A stretch of 64,000 bases of DNA from Psychromonas ingrahamii 37 (GCF_000015285.1 NC_008709.1:1736001-1800000); one strand, 5' to 3'. Shown: positions 16,478-26,607, counted from the stretch's first letter. Notes: a model not told the origin generated them from the letters alone. A program made the numbers and translations.

Positions 16478-17851
16478 TTAAGCGTTTTTTTTGGCTTTTG
16501 TTTCGATTTTGGGAGGCAACATAAGCGGAAAACTGTCTTTAACCCCAGCGGCTTTGAGTACGGGAAATTGTTTTTGCATCCAGCGCAGTAATAACACCGC
16601 TGGACTGTCTAATAACACTTTTGCTTCCGGGTATTGCCAGATAAGTTTATCGATACCGTCGTTCGGTTCAAAGGGGGTATCACCCGTGCCGTTGTTATCA
16701 AGATCCCAACCTAAATAGTTGCTCCAATAATTACCCCGGCCATTGTGGCTCCATTCCTGCTCTTTATTAGAAACATATTTAACCTGCACTTTATTGTTGA
16801 TAAAGAGGTTACCAAACACTTTGTTGTTCTCAGAACCTGCGGTTAAATGAACGCCAATTTCAGATGACTTTATTTCATTGTAACTTATTGTATTATATGC
16901 TGAATTGTAAACAAACAAAGCTTTCCCCTGGTGCCCAAGGACTTTTTTTTGCGGTTTTGTCCAAACATCTTTGATGCTGTTATGGTCAATGGTTGATGAA
17001 GTAATAAAGTTCAGTAACATGCCATAATCTTCGCTGTCACGACTTTTATTACCGCTTACCTGTAAGTGTTTAGAGCTCATTAAAGCGTACCCTGCACGGG
17101 TATTGTAAGTCAGATTATTGAGTACTTTATTATGGTGGGAATACATATAATGCACACCATAGCGTAAATCGTGCATGCTATTGTTTCGAAGTACGCTGTC
17201 TTGACTGGAGATGATATATAAGCCATCCCGGGTGAAACTGATTTTATTGCCAACCACATCAGCATTAGTGACCACTGATAGCTGGATACCATTACCCCGG
17301 TCTGCAGAGCGCAATTCAGGGTTGCCTTGAATACGGTTATTGGCAATTAATATCTGATTAGAGTCCTGTACCCAAATACCAAAACCGTCCCCTTTTAAGG
17401 TGTTATTTTTAATAATGAGATGGTTAGATTTTTGCCCGACATAAATAGCGGCGTTTTGCGCGGTTAAATTATCGCCCCAGTTAATAATATTGAGGTTTTT
17501 TACACTGATATTCGACGTTAATAACCTCAGCGCATGACCCTTACCCAATCCATTAATAGTGACATTGTCTTTTCCGGTGAGAGTAATACTGTGGCGGATC
17601 ACAAAATTACCACGGTATTCACCCGCATCTAACTGCAGTGTATCGCCAGCCGAGGCTGAATCTAATTTTTGTTGTAGATTATCACTGCTTTTGATTTCCA
17701 GCACAGTCGCATTAAGCCCTGTCTGAAACAGACTTAAGACGGTTATTAATAAAGCAGTTATGATCTTCAATAAATTAATGTTCAATGAATTGATTTTCAA
17801 CAAATTAATTTTCCTAATAGATTGGTTTTGTGATGATGGGGTCCCGGTCAA
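16478..17851 (-). CDS. nosD: NosD, periplasmic copper-site assembly protein
   Basis: Periplasmic right-handed beta-helix protein (about 440 residues when mature) of the NosDFY complex. Repeated CASH/NosD motifs are visible, such as GKGHALRLLTSNISVKNLNI, and NRI, NKI, NSM and NSI rungs. The signal peptide is KIITALLITVLSLFQTGLNA. The longest frame begins with TTG at 17851. A TTG at 17803 preceded by AGGA with an 8-base spacer looks like the better start and gives LLKINSLNINLLKIITALL. The N-region before the signal core is built from 15-base DNA repeats (about 17764-17812), so the start has drifted. The gene lies 27 bases after nosZ. Confidence 0.9.
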   Translation of the reverse strand: MTGTPSSQNQSIRKINLLKINSLNINLLKIITALLITVLSLFQTGLNATVLEIKSSDNLQQKLDSASAGDTLQLDAGEYRGNFVIRHSITLTGKDNVTINGLGKGHALRLLTSNISVKNLNIINWGDNLTAQNAAIYVGQKSNHLIIKNNTLKGDGFGIWVQDSNQILIANNRIQGNPELRSADRGNGIQLSVVTNADVVGNKISFTRDGLYIISSQDSVLRNNSMHDLRYGVHYMYSHHNKVLNNLTYNTRAGYALMSSKHLQVSGNKSRDSEDYGMLLNFITSSTIDHNSIKDVWTKPQKKVLGHQGKALFVYNSAYNTISYNEIKSSEIGVHLTAGSENNKVFGNLFINNKVQVKYVSNKEQEWSHNGRGNYWSNYLGWDLDNNGTGDTPFEPNDGIDKLIWQYPEAKVLLDSPAVLLLRWMQKQFPVLKAAGVKDSFPLMLPPKIETKAKKNA

Positions 17852-17878
17852 TAAGTTGCCGGGATCCCATGGGATGGC

Positions 17879-19771
17879 TTATGCTTCGACTAACATACGA
17901 CCGCGCATTTCCATATGTAATGCATGACAGAACCAGTTACAGTAATACCACTGCACACCAGGTTGGCTTGCGGTAAAAGTAACAGATGAGGTTGCCTGCG
18001 GGCCAATCTCCATCTGCACACCGTGGTTAATCATACAGAAACCATGGGTAACATCTTCTACCATGTCGAGGTTAGTCACCACGACGGTCACTTCATCTCC
18101 AAGCTTCACTTTAAATTCAGTCATGCCATACATAGGCGCAACGGAGGTCATGTATACTCGCACTTTATTACCATCACGAATGACTTTATTGTCGGTATCA
18201 ACATTAACGCCATCTTTTTTAGCCATGGCAACGGTTTCAGCAAACATGCGGTCATCACGTGTCCATAATTTTGCTGTTCTTATTTTACTGCGGTGAACCA
18301 AAATACAATCATGGGGTTCAGCAAAAGCGGGGCCGTCATGGACCAGTTTCATTTCGTCACCGGAAATATCAACTAACTGATCGTTTTCTGGATGTAACGG
18401 ACCAACAGGTAAAAATCTATCTTTAGAGAATTTACTCAGTACCACTAACCATTTGCCGTCTGCATCACGAGTTTCACCCATAGAAGTATGGTTATGACCG
18501 GGTTGATAATGTACATCCAGTTTCTGGCGAAGATATTTCACTTTTTCACCATTATGCGCTTTGATCGCATCTTCAATATTCCATTTGGCTATCTGGCTGT
18601 CAATAAACAGAGTGGTATAAGCATTTCCTTTGTTATCAAAGGCAGTATGCAGTGGCCCTAAACCTAATTCAGGCTCTGCAACTACTGTATCGCGTGGTTT
18701 AATTTTATCATCAAATAAGGCATCTAATTTCTCAATCGAAATAATAGAAACTGTGGGAGACAACTTGCCGTTAGCAATAAAATATTTGCCAGAAGGTGAG
18801 GTATTAACACCATGGGGTGATTTAGGGACTGGAATATAACGGGTAAGTTTTGATCCTTTACGGCCGTCTAATACAGGGACATTATTACTGTTATAAGTTT
18901 TGAATTTACCCGCTTTAACGGCGGCTTCACAACGCGCTAAACTAAAGACCACCACATGGTCACGTTCTGCTGTGATCATGGCCCCTAAGGTCATGCCCAT
19001 TTCTGAGTTATAACAAGTAGATGCAAAATATTTGCCGTCGTAATCGGCATCGGTATTATCCAAGTTCCCGTCGACCATCACCTGAAAAGCAATTTCCATT
19101 GTTTGCGCGTTAATCACACTAAATAATGAACGATAAGTACTGACATCTTCCAGTGACGCTTTACCGTCATTATTCATTGGAATTTCAAACTCACCATTAC
19201 AAATCACATATTTAGTTTCAGGTACTTTCTGAACACGTAAACCATGGACCCCTTGTACGTTAGGAATAGTGATCATTTTATCGGTTTTCATGACATCGCA
19301 ACGAATACGTGCAACACGTGAGTTAGCTTTGTCGTTAATAAAAAGATACTCACCGTTATAACGACCATCGGTCATACTCATGTGCGGATGATGTGCATCC
19401 CCGGTCATAAAATGGGCACTGTCGCCTTTAATACGTTTACTTTCGTTAGTTAATCCCCAACCCGTTGCACTGTCCAAATTAAAAACCGGAATACGCATTA
19501 ATTCACGCATTGAAGGAATACCCATAATACGGACTTCGCCTGACTGACCGCCACTCCAGAAGCCATAATATTCATCTAAATCACCAGGATGGACGGCGGT
19601 GCTATTGCTTGCCTCAGCCGCCTGCGCTTTTGCCATAGAGGAAAACATGACCGCTGACATTGGCACGGCAGCTGCCGCTACGCCAAAGGCCGCACTTTTA
19701 CCAAAAAATTTACGTCGGTCTGAATTTTCCAGTTTTTCATCGTTGGGTAGATCGCTTTTATACTTACTCAT
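17879..19771 (-). CDS. nosZ: Nitrous oxide reductase NosZ (clade I, Tat-exported)
   Basis: Periplasmic multicopper enzyme of 630 residues reducing N2O to N2, the last step of denitrification. The twin-arginine signal DRRKFFG at residues 18-24 marks the Tat-exported clade I type. The N-terminal seven-bladed propeller carries histidine ligands of the CuZ cluster (DAHHPHMS and others). The C-terminal cupredoxin has the complete CuA motif: Cys611, Trp613, Cys615, His619, Met622. GGAG lies 7 bases before the ATG. It sits directly after nosR and before nosD. All key ligands appear present, so it should be active. Confidence 0.96.
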   Translation of the reverse strand: MSKYKSDLPNDEKLENSDRRKFFGKSAAFGVAAAAVPMSAVMFSSMAKAQAAEASNSTAVHPGDLDEYYGFWSGGQSGEVRIMGIPSMRELMRIPVFNLDSATGWGLTNESKRIKGDSAHFMTGDAHHPHMSMTDGRYNGEYLFINDKANSRVARIRCDVMKTDKMITIPNVQGVHGLRVQKVPETKYVICNGEFEIPMNNDGKASLEDVSTYRSLFSVINAQTMEIAFQVMVDGNLDNTDADYDGKYFASTCYNSEMGMTLGAMITAERDHVVVFSLARCEAAVKAGKFKTYNSNNVPVLDGRKGSKLTRYIPVPKSPHGVNTSPSGKYFIANGKLSPTVSIISIEKLDALFDDKIKPRDTVVAEPELGLGPLHTAFDNKGNAYTTLFIDSQIAKWNIEDAIKAHNGEKVKYLRQKLDVHYQPGHNHTSMGETRDADGKWLVVLSKFSKDRFLPVGPLHPENDQLVDISGDEMKLVHDGPAFAEPHDCILVHRSKIRTAKLWTRDDRMFAETVAMAKKDGVNVDTDNKVIRDGNKVRVYMTSVAPMYGMTEFKVKLGDEVTVVVTNLDMVEDVTHGFCMINHGVQMEIGPQATSSVTFTASQPGVQWYYCNWFCHALHMEMRGRMLVEA

Positions 19772-19875
19772 GCTATATCTCCATCCTGTTGGTTTATAGT
19801 GGAATTAATAATTTACCTTGTTATTTCACTGGAACTGAGAGCTCAATATTTAAGGTCAGAGTCCGGAATGAATTT

Positions 19876-22002
19876 TTAAACTTCTGTTATCTCAATTTCA
19901 TTTTTTTTGCGTTTTTTATAGGCTAACTTTTTCAACGGTGGACATTTCTCGTCGTTGTAATAGGTAATTTGACAATCAAGGCAGTAATGACATTCACGCA
20001 TATTAATCACCCCATCGGGTGCAATCGCCTGGATTTCACACTCTTTTGCACAGGTTTTACAGGGTGAACCACATTCTGGGCGGCGTTTTAGCCAATCAAA
20101 TAAACGCACACTATTAGAAATAGAAAGCGCAGCACCCAAGGGGCAAAGGTAGCGGCAGAAGGTTTTACGATTAAATAAATTGATGGTCAGTAGGCATAAC
20201 GCCCAGGCAACGAAGGGCCATTCGCGGTCAAATTTCAGTAAGAAAGTCGTTTTAAAAGGTTCAATTTCAGCAAACTGCTCGGCCATTGCAAGGGAATCTA
20301 ATGAGATGCCAAACAGGGCCAATAGAATAAGATATTTAATAGCCCATAATCGTTCATGGACGGCCCATGGCAATTCTATTTGCGGGATTTTTATATAACG
20401 GGCAAACTGGTTAAGCAGTTCCTGCAGGGCACCAAAGGGACACAACCACCCGCAATAAACCGCTCGGCCCCACAAAAGAATAGTGACCGCTGCCGCACAC
20501 CACAAAATAAAGATAACCGGATCTAATAAAAACAGATCCCAGGAAAAATCGTTCATCAAAGCCTGTAAAAAGGTAAAGACATTAACCACCGACAGTTGTC
20601 CTCCCCATGACCAGCCAATAAAAACAACCGTCACGGCTAAAAATCCGTGGCGCAGATTGTGCATAAAAGTAGGGTGGCGAACGAGCACATCCTGAAAAAA
20701 TAGAATCAGCAATAAGACAGTCATCAAAATGATTAAAATCACCACTTTCACTTGATGCTCTAACCAGATTTGCTCGGTCAAGGTTAACTCTGGCTCAGGA
20801 TAGACGGCAGGTGGGGTATTTACGTATTTGTCGAGGACATCATAACTGCCTTTGAAACTATTAAATAAACTATCCACCGGCCCGGTTTGCCTGCGCACTA
20901 ATAACTCTATCTGCCAACTGGCACCGGGATCAAAGTCATGTTGTGCCGCCACTTTAAAAACCGACATCTCATTAAATTTGGGGGCATTCTCAATGTAAAG
21001 ATCCGCGACCCTGTTATGTTCTAAATCACGGAAGGAGATAGCATTGTTATTTTGATGAACTTGAATGCGGTCAAAAATACCACCGCGCACATAACCAGAA
21101 CCTTTATAGGAGTATCCATTACCAAAGATGGCAATTAAATACTCTCCCGCTTTTAAATCCCGAGTGAACCATTGATAATCAGACTCTCCAAAAAGGTTTT
21201 TACCGATTGTTGGAATATTCGCAACGGCATAATAAATCTCAGCAAACATTGAATCTGCCTTCGATGTCGGCACCTTATCAACATCTTCAGCCTCTGTTCC
21301 CACAAAAGCATTTTGCACCGCCTGATTGGTTAAATATAACTTTCTGATCGAGCCATCACCGGTCAAATCTTCCCAGGTTTTCTTTTCAAAGAGCGCTTTT
21401 TTTATGGTCGAAACGGGCTGGATAACACCTAATTTTTCCTCAATAATCCCCAATGAAACTGCGGCTTTATAAGCGGCTTTATTGATGGCTTTATTCATTA
21501 CAATGACAGTGACCGTAGCCCCGGAGAGCCCATCAATCGATATATAATCCTGGCTTGTTGAGCCACCTACTTTAATCGCATCACTCACAGATAAACCGAC
21601 ATATTGGTCAATAAAACGCCATAACTTTTCTTCCGGAATACCGGCCAGAATAATAGGTTCATGGTGCTCTAATACTTTTGCGTTAAGGTATTTTCCGGTG
21701 GGATCCATGACCACCAACATATTAACGGGTTCACCGGAATAGGCCGGAATTTTAGCGAGATCATTGGTTTCAAAGGCATAACCCAGTATTTTGGACTCTC
21801 GATGGATAGTCCATAAAAGTGGCTCGCCCTGTTTTTCTGAAATTTTTGTGAGTGTTGGAAAGGTTTCTTGAATAAAAGGCATAGGATCTTTAGGGGGACT
21901 AATAAACAGAGCATAAGCATGTAAAGAAAGACTAATAAAAGTGAGTATAAGTAACTGAATAAACCTTTTTTTGATTGCCGAATTATTAATTACGTTATTC
22001 AC
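19876..22002 (-). CDS. nosR: NosR, membrane flavo-iron-sulfur protein
   Basis: Membrane protein of 708 residues required for nos expression and electron supply to NosZ. After a signal-like N-terminus comes a periplasmic FMN-binding domain; the segment DGLSGATVT contains the threonine that carries covalent FMN in this family. Transmembrane segments and polyferredoxin-like cytoplasmic cysteines follow (CGWLCPFGA, CRYLCPLGA, CGSPCKTCAKEC, CHYCLDC). The start is GTG at 22002 with GGGGAG 7 bases upstream. An FNR/DNR-type box lies about 75 bases upstream, so nosR is the likely first gene of an oxygen- or NO-responsive operon. Confidence 0.94.
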   Translation of the reverse strand: MNNVINNSAIKKRFIQLLILTFISLSLHAYALFISPPKDPMPFIQETFPTLTKISEKQGEPLLWTIHRESKILGYAFETNDLAKIPAYSGEPVNMLVVMDPTGKYLNAKVLEHHEPIILAGIPEEKLWRFIDQYVGLSVSDAIKVGGSTSQDYISIDGLSGATVTVIVMNKAINKAAYKAAVSLGIIEEKLGVIQPVSTIKKALFEKKTWEDLTGDGSIRKLYLTNQAVQNAFVGTEAEDVDKVPTSKADSMFAEIYYAVANIPTIGKNLFGESDYQWFTRDLKAGEYLIAIFGNGYSYKGSGYVRGGIFDRIQVHQNNNAISFRDLEHNRVADLYIENAPKFNEMSVFKVAAQHDFDPGASWQIELLVRRQTGPVDSLFNSFKGSYDVLDKYVNTPPAVYPEPELTLTEQIWLEHQVKVVILIILMTVLLLILFFQDVLVRHPTFMHNLRHGFLAVTVVFIGWSWGGQLSVVNVFTFLQALMNDFSWDLFLLDPVIFILWCAAAVTILLWGRAVYCGWLCPFGALQELLNQFARYIKIPQIELPWAVHERLWAIKYLILLALFGISLDSLAMAEQFAEIEPFKTTFLLKFDREWPFVAWALCLLTINLFNRKTFCRYLCPLGAALSISNSVRLFDWLKRRPECGSPCKTCAKECEIQAIAPDGVINMRECHYCLDCQITYYNDEKCPPLKKLAYKKRKKNEIEITEV

Positions 22003-22071
22003 GACCGAGCTCCCCGCTTAAAATGATACCAACTGCTGCGTGTAAACTAAGTTTTTTGTTTAATCCGGTGC

Positions 22072-22085
22072 TTGATCTCAATCAA
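22072..22085. promoter_or_regulatory. FNR/DNR-type binding site upstream of nosR
   Basis: TTGATCTCAATCAA is a perfect match to the TTGAT-N4-ATCAA consensus of the CRP/FNR family (FNR, ANR, DNR, NNR). Its centre is about 76 bases before the nosR GTG. nos promoters in known denitrifiers are commonly activated through such a site under anoxia or NO. Confidence 0.88.
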
Positions 22086-22248
22086 TAAAGTTAATTTTAT
22101 GTTAACTTTATTCCCGTTTAGTGAGCTGTGCTCTTTAAATATACCCTTAAATAACATATGGTTATTTGTTTTTTTTTGATAGTTATGATCTTTATTTGTT
22201 AAGTTTTTCATTTTTAAAGGATTTTTTAACTTGTTGTTTACATACTTT

Positions 22249-22287
22249 AAACAATAAAATACTGTCTTCTTGAGCAGTTTATTGTTT
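22249..22287. other. Imperfect hairpin upstream of nosR
   Basis: AAACAATAAA...CTG (22249-22264) pairs with CAG...TTTATTGTTT (22275-22287), with a 3-base bulge and a 10-base loop. It lies about 250 bases upstream of nosR in an AT-rich region. Its role is unclear; it may end a transcript coming from the right. Confidence 0.4.
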
Positions 22288-22335
22288 AATTTCTTATCGG
22301 CTGTATTTTGTTTCTTTTATAAAGCTAATAAACCG

Positions 22336-22410
22336 CCTTCAAGCACTCAGCATTTAAGCATTTAAGCATTCCAGCTCTCCAGCCTCCAAACCTTCCAGCA
22401 TTTACGGCAG
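22336..22410. repeat. Heptamer/octamer AGC array
   Basis: Degenerate units such as CACTCAG, CATTTAAG, CATTCCAG and CTCTCCAG, with the same 7/8-base rhythm and AG core as the arrays at 13901 and 33432. It is flanked on the right by a copy of the FIVGLSPLTA-type repeat (about 22577-22650). The rest of 22410-23013 shows no supported gene. Confidence 0.7.
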
Positions 22411-22576
22411 TTCAGTGCCATGAACAGGCTAAGCTCTGCGCGCCCTTTCTCCAGAGCAGGCAGCACCATGATTCAACGAGATCCTCAACAAAACACTTTG
22501 AGGATGACGGGGAGTATAGTCTTTGAGGATGACAGAACCCGTCACGGCCGAATAACCCCACCTCGTCATTCCCGAA

Positions 22577-22655
22577 GCCATCTATTCGCCGTTAAAGGCG
22601 AAACGCCAACAATAAAAGTTAAGTCAGACGCCTCAAGCGAAAGCATACAAACAAG
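22577..22655. repeat. Dispersed repeat (FIVGLSPLTA type), copy B
   Basis: TTCGCCGTTAAAGGCGAA forms a stem, followed by CCAACAATAAAAGTTAAG and GACGCCTCAAGCGAAAGC, matching the copies at 14551 and 25695. Sequence just upstream (GAGGATGAC twice, GTCATTCCCGAAG) belongs to common GTCATTCCCG-type repeats. Confidence 0.7.
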
Positions 22656-23013
22656 GGGAATTGGCTGAAATAGGTTTTATTGGCTAAGTACGAAGCTAAA
22701 GCATCGAATGCGGAATTCCCTCTAAAAATTAAAAACCATTAACTTGCAAGCGAATGTGTACAAATAGCGACGTTGATTACCCATGATCAAAAAACTACTG
22801 GAGTCATCTACATATGTATGTAACTAAAAGTTAGAGGGAGTCTTTGCAACGGCTGACTGTTTATTATTATCACTTCAGCTGAGTACTTTTATCACAAATA
22901 CATGACTTATTAATAAATTATATATAAGGTAGTGATCTTGCAGCGCTTGCTTTTAAGTTTCCTGATAAAGCACTGAATTGACATCTTGAATATAAAATGG
23001 AGTTAATAAAACC

Positions 23014-25536
23014 ATGGAATACAAAGCAATTGAATATAAAAAAATACTGCTTTCTTTTGTACTTTCTTTCATTTTGTTAGGTTGCGGCGGTGGAGGTGAT
23101 GATGTTGTTAGTGATAATAGCGATAACCCGGCAACGATTAACGCTATTCGCTTTGCTTCCGATAGTGCAACTTTGCAGGTAGGTGAAGTATTACAAATAA
23201 CCTCCACAGCCACTTATTCAGATTACAGTCAACATAGTATAACGGCTCAAGGTGATTGGATTTCATCTGATCCAAATGTTGTATCAGTTTCTCAGGGTAA
23301 ATTACGCGCAATCCGCGGCGGTAATGCCATGATTACGCAACGCTATCAAGGGCAGGAGGCGAGTTTGAATACACTCGTCACTATTGATGCCGATGTTTCT
23401 TTAACCTTGGCCAGTGGCAAGCTGACATTTCGTTGGAAGTCAGTCTTTACTGATGAATTGGGCTATCAAATCCAAAGGCAGTCTTTAACAAGAAGTGTCT
23501 CAGAATGGGAAATTATATCTGAAGTCGGCCCGATTACCGAAGGTTTTTATGGACAACAGGAGGTAGTAGATACTACAGCAACCTATCGTATAGTGGCAGT
23601 TTTTAATCAATGGGATGAAGTCTTAAGCTCCAGTCAGGGAACAAGTTATTTTAATTACAATCAAACAAAAGCGATGGCGATCAGTATTTTGCCACCAGTT
23701 ACCCACCCTCCTTATTCAGAAACGGTGACCTTTGGTTTGTCTCAAAATGTTCTATCGTCATCATGGTTTATAGACAGTAATAATGCTTGTGGAAGTTCCG
23801 CTTGTAGCAACAACAGTATTAATTTAAATACAAAAAGATATAGCGATGGCAATCATAGACTGGATGTGATGGCTGAAATTGAACCCGATGTATTTGTATA
23901 CCTCAATCAAACTATTGATATATATAACCCTAATCTCACTTTAACTATCAGTGTTCAGGATCAGGATTTTAATAGCAGTGTTATTTTAGTTAAAGCGGGC
24001 AGTAAAGCTGCAGTATCAGAAGTGAATTATTACATTGATAACCACTTAGTCGCAAAGCAAACAGAGGAAATACCCATCACACTTAATCAATGTGAGAGAT
24101 GGGGGTGTAATGATGTGACCTACCCTTATCATTTTGTCTGGGCAAAAGAATATGGCGAGCATCAAGTTAGAGTGACAGCTGTGGACACCGATGGTCAGTA
24201 TCAGGAGCAAGTAAAAAACATTTTAATTAATTTAGCACCTATTGTTAGCTTTTCTTCACCTTTAAATAATCAGTTAATAACCGGAAATTTATTGACCGTC
24301 ACAGGTGAAGTAGAGAATGAAAATCAAAATGTGACAACAACGGTTTCCTTTGGGGATATTCAGATAGGGCAAAAGCAAGCCACAGGCAGTTTCAGCTATA
24401 GTTATTCTTTAGCGGGATTACCTGAAAGTGATTATATGGTTTCCATTATTGCCACTGATGAATTTAACGCTCGTGGTACTAATCAAGTTTCTTTTAAATA
24501 TGCGCCCAGTTTAAACGCTGCAATATTAGTGAAACACCTGCCTGTTGGCTATTCTGTAGTTGAGATTAATGATAGTCAATTGTTAGCTAAGAATACTGAT
24601 TTTGAATATTTAATAACAGATTTAGCTCTATTAAACCCGGTTGATAGAGAAGTTAAGTTTGACAAAAAACCACAAACTTATATGTATTATCCCCATGTTA
24701 ATAACAAAGGTTATTTTGCTTCAGATTATGGACCAGCAGGTTCTTTAAATATGTACTTAAATAAATCAGGATCTAACCTTAATCTAACGGAATTAGTTTC
24801 TGAAGGTAGTGGTTACGGTTTTCATAGTAGTTACATGGGTAATATCTTGGTTCAATTACCTAGTAATGGAAGTGCTTTTTACTTATGGGATACAGATAAT
24901 CTAACCTATGAATATCTTAAACCACCAATAGGCACCTCACGCTGGTTAAATTGGAGGTTTACAAATAATGAGGAATGGTTATGCCAATCAGCCCCCATTG
25001 GCTTAGCTTATGATGTTTATGCCTATCAGTTGGGAAGTGGTGGGCAACCTGTTCGCTTAACAGATAACAGCAACGATATGGGAGGTAGTTTAGGTTATGG
25101 CTCTTTCTGTGCAGGTAATGATAGCGATTATCTGGCTTACAGTACCTCAGATCAAAATGACACAACTTCTTCATTACACTTATATGATTTATATAATCAG
25201 GAAAGTCGTTTAATTGCAGAAACAACTGTTGGTTCAGGTATTTCCAGTCGAGCTCAGTATGCTGATGGGGTGCTCGCCTGGCAGGAAAGCAATAGCGGTG
25301 CTAATAACTTAAAAATAATGTCGATGGATACGGGGGGTAGTTACTCAATTCCTAACGCGACTCTGCAAAAAGTCCGTTTTGGTAAAGTGAGCTACACCAC
25401 TAGCGAGGGATTATTTGTCTGGCTGAAAAGCAGCCAGGAAAGCCGTAAGATATGGCCATCGAGTACTACTCATTATTTAAGCCAGGGAACGAGTTATTTA
25501 GTCAGTGGCAGCTTAATTTATCAAATTGATGATTGA
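23014..25536 (+). CDS. Large surface lipoprotein with Ig-like domain
   Basis: Protein of 840 residues, not recognised as a named family. The N-terminal signal ends in a lipobox FILLGC followed by GGGGDD, indicating a lipoprotein probably destined for the outer membrane. Residues about 40-115 resemble a bacterial Ig-like Big_2 domain (VGEVLQITSTATYSDYS, WISSDPNVVSV). The middle (about 200-490) contains further beta-rich, Ig-like segments. The C-terminal third, with repeated YLAYSTSDQ / LHLYDLYNQ phrases, looks like a TolB-type beta-propeller. GGAG lies 11 bases before the ATG. It stands alone between repeat-rich spacers. A role in surface binding is a guess from its architecture. Confidence 0.8.
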   Translation: MEYKAIEYKKILLSFVLSFILLGCGGGGDDVVSDNSDNPATINAIRFASDSATLQVGEVLQITSTATYSDYSQHSITAQGDWISSDPNVVSVSQGKLRAIRGGNAMITQRYQGQEASLNTLVTIDADVSLTLASGKLTFRWKSVFTDELGYQIQRQSLTRSVSEWEIISEVGPITEGFYGQQEVVDTTATYRIVAVFNQWDEVLSSSQGTSYFNYNQTKAMAISILPPVTHPPYSETVTFGLSQNVLSSSWFIDSNNACGSSACSNNSINLNTKRYSDGNHRLDVMAEIEPDVFVYLNQTIDIYNPNLTLTISVQDQDFNSSVILVKAGSKAAVSEVNYYIDNHLVAKQTEEIPITLNQCERWGCNDVTYPYHFVWAKEYGEHQVRVTAVDTDGQYQEQVKNILINLAPIVSFSSPLNNQLITGNLLTVTGEVENENQNVTTTVSFGDIQIGQKQATGSFSYSYSLAGLPESDYMVSIIATDEFNARGTNQVSFKYAPSLNAAILVKHLPVGYSVVEINDSQLLAKNTDFEYLITDLALLNPVDREVKFDKKPQTYMYYPHVNNKGYFASDYGPAGSLNMYLNKSGSNLNLTELVSEGSGYGFHSSYMGNILVQLPSNGSAFYLWDTDNLTYEYLKPPIGTSRWLNWRFTNNEEWLCQSAPIGLAYDVYAYQLGSGGQPVRLTDNSNDMGGSLGYGSFCAGNDSDYLAYSTSDQNDTTSSLHLYDLYNQESRLIAETTVGSGISSRAQYADGVLAWQESNSGANNLKIMSMDTGGSYSIPNATLQKVRFGKVSYTTSEGLFVWLKSSQESRKIWPSSTTHYLSQGTSYLVSGSLIYQIDD

Positions 25537-25694
25537 AGCGCATAAAGAATCGATGGGTTTTTAATTTTTAATGTTGAATTTTAAAAAAACAGTTTAGGTT
25601 CATAAGCAGGACAGGCTCTTCTGTTGCTTATACTTTGGTGGTTCGAAGAGCATGGCTCCCTCGAACGGCGAAACTGGGTTTTGGTTTCTCCTCG

Positions 25695-25785
25695 TCTAGT
25701 CGCGGTCAAGGGCGCAAGACCAACAATGAAAGTTGCACCAAGCGCTAACAAGCGAAAGCTTACGAATAACCGATGCGGCATTATC
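25695..25785. repeat. Dispersed repeat (FIVGLSPLTA type), copy C
   Basis: GGGCGCAAGACCAACAATGA, then AAGCGAAAGCTTACGAATAACCG in two stretches, matches copy A in order and spacing, including the shared ending ACGAATAACCGATG. The reverse-strand frame reads FIVGLAPLTAT. A 66-codon frame drawn across it (25581-25781) is considered spurious. Confidence 0.7.
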
Positions 25786-25902
25786 CTTTCATAAATATGT
25801 AAATAAAAGGACAGTGAGTATTTTAAACGTCTACCTACCGTCTGTGTTGTATTATCACCTTATAAGGTATAGTTGCCAGCTGTTACAACCACGGAGAATT
25901 TA

Positions 25903-26199
25903 ATGGGCACTTGCAGCGAATTTGCAGTTTTTAAGGTCTCCAAAGAGAATATTGCCAGGGTTATTACATTAAGTGAATCACTATTTCTTGAGATAAATGC
26001 GCTTGATAAAGTGATTGTTTTCCATGAAATATTGCAAAAAACAGATAATCCTGAAGAGATTTGCTGGCATCTTATCTGGTCCAGTGAAGAGAGTGTAAAA
26101 TTAACGGCGCAAAAATGGACAACATTTCCAAGCAGCAAAGCGCTGGAATCCCTCGTTGATGAAAAACGATATTATGGTCACTTTATCCCTCTGATTTAA
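25903..26199 (+). CDS. Small protein of unknown function
   Basis: Predicted cytoplasmic protein of 98 residues beginning MGTCSEFAVFKV. It has no signal peptide or membrane span. The length and alternating strand/helix pattern could fit a dimeric alpha-beta barrel (antibiotic-biosynthesis-monooxygenase-like) fold, but no motif confirms this. ATG 25903 is chosen because GGAG lies 6 bases upstream; an upstream in-frame start at 25873 lacks one. No operon partner is obvious. Confidence 0.65.
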   Translation: MGTCSEFAVFKVSKENIARVITLSESLFLEINALDKVIVFHEILQKTDNPEEICWHLIWSSEESVKLTAQKWTTFPSSKALESLVDEKRYYGHFIPLI

Positions 26200-26372
26200 T
26201 CAAAGGGTTATTGTCATCAGGATACTGTTATCACTCAATCAAAGGCTTTGTTATTATTAACCCTTACGGCATAATCTCAGGTCATTCACTTAACAGTGCA
26301 GACAGTTAACCGCAAGATTTTGCAGGGCAATAGTGCGAGCAAGGTTTTATAAAAAATTTAAGAGGAACAGGT

Positions 26373-26567
26373 ATGAAAGGGACAGAAAGAGTTAATATTC
26401 AAAAAGGTTGTTCAGTGTCGATTGTTTTAAAACAGGATCAGCGTACGGGTAAGCTCACCGAAGGGGTTGTTAAAGATATTCTGACTAACTCATCGACGCA
26501 TCCCCATGGCATTAAAGTGCGTTTGGAAAGTGGTGCAGTGGGCAGAGTGAAAACCGTTCAGGGTTAA
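26373..26567 (+). CDS. YwbE family protein (DUF2196)
   Basis: A 64-residue protein of the YwbE family, recognised from the pattern GCSVSIVLKQDQRTGKLTEG followed by VKDILTNSSTHPHGIKVRLE. It is basic, without a signal peptide, and about the full usual length of the family. Its function is not established. AAGAGGAA precedes the ATG. An AGC heptamer array begins 6 bases after its stop. Confidence 0.85.
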   Translation: MKGTERVNIQKGCSVSIVLKQDQRTGKLTEGVVKDILTNSSTHPHGIKVRLESGAVGRVKTVQG

Positions 26568-26572
26568 CAATA

Positions 26573-26607
26573 GAAAGCAGAGAGCCGCAAGCTAAAAGCA
26601 GAAAGCA
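26573..26607. repeat. Short heptamer array, GAAAGCA type
   Basis: Five exact 7-base units, GAAAGCA GAGAGCC GCAAGCT AAAAGCA GAAAGCA, lie between the ywbE-like stop and the first possible start of the TSUP permease. All are strictly 7 bases with AGC at the same phase. It belongs to the window-wide AGC family and forms the leader of the permease gene. Confidence 0.75.

Noticed and set aside
25581-25781. 66-codon minus-strand frame
   Set aside because: Same dispersed repeat as above; no ribosome-binding site.
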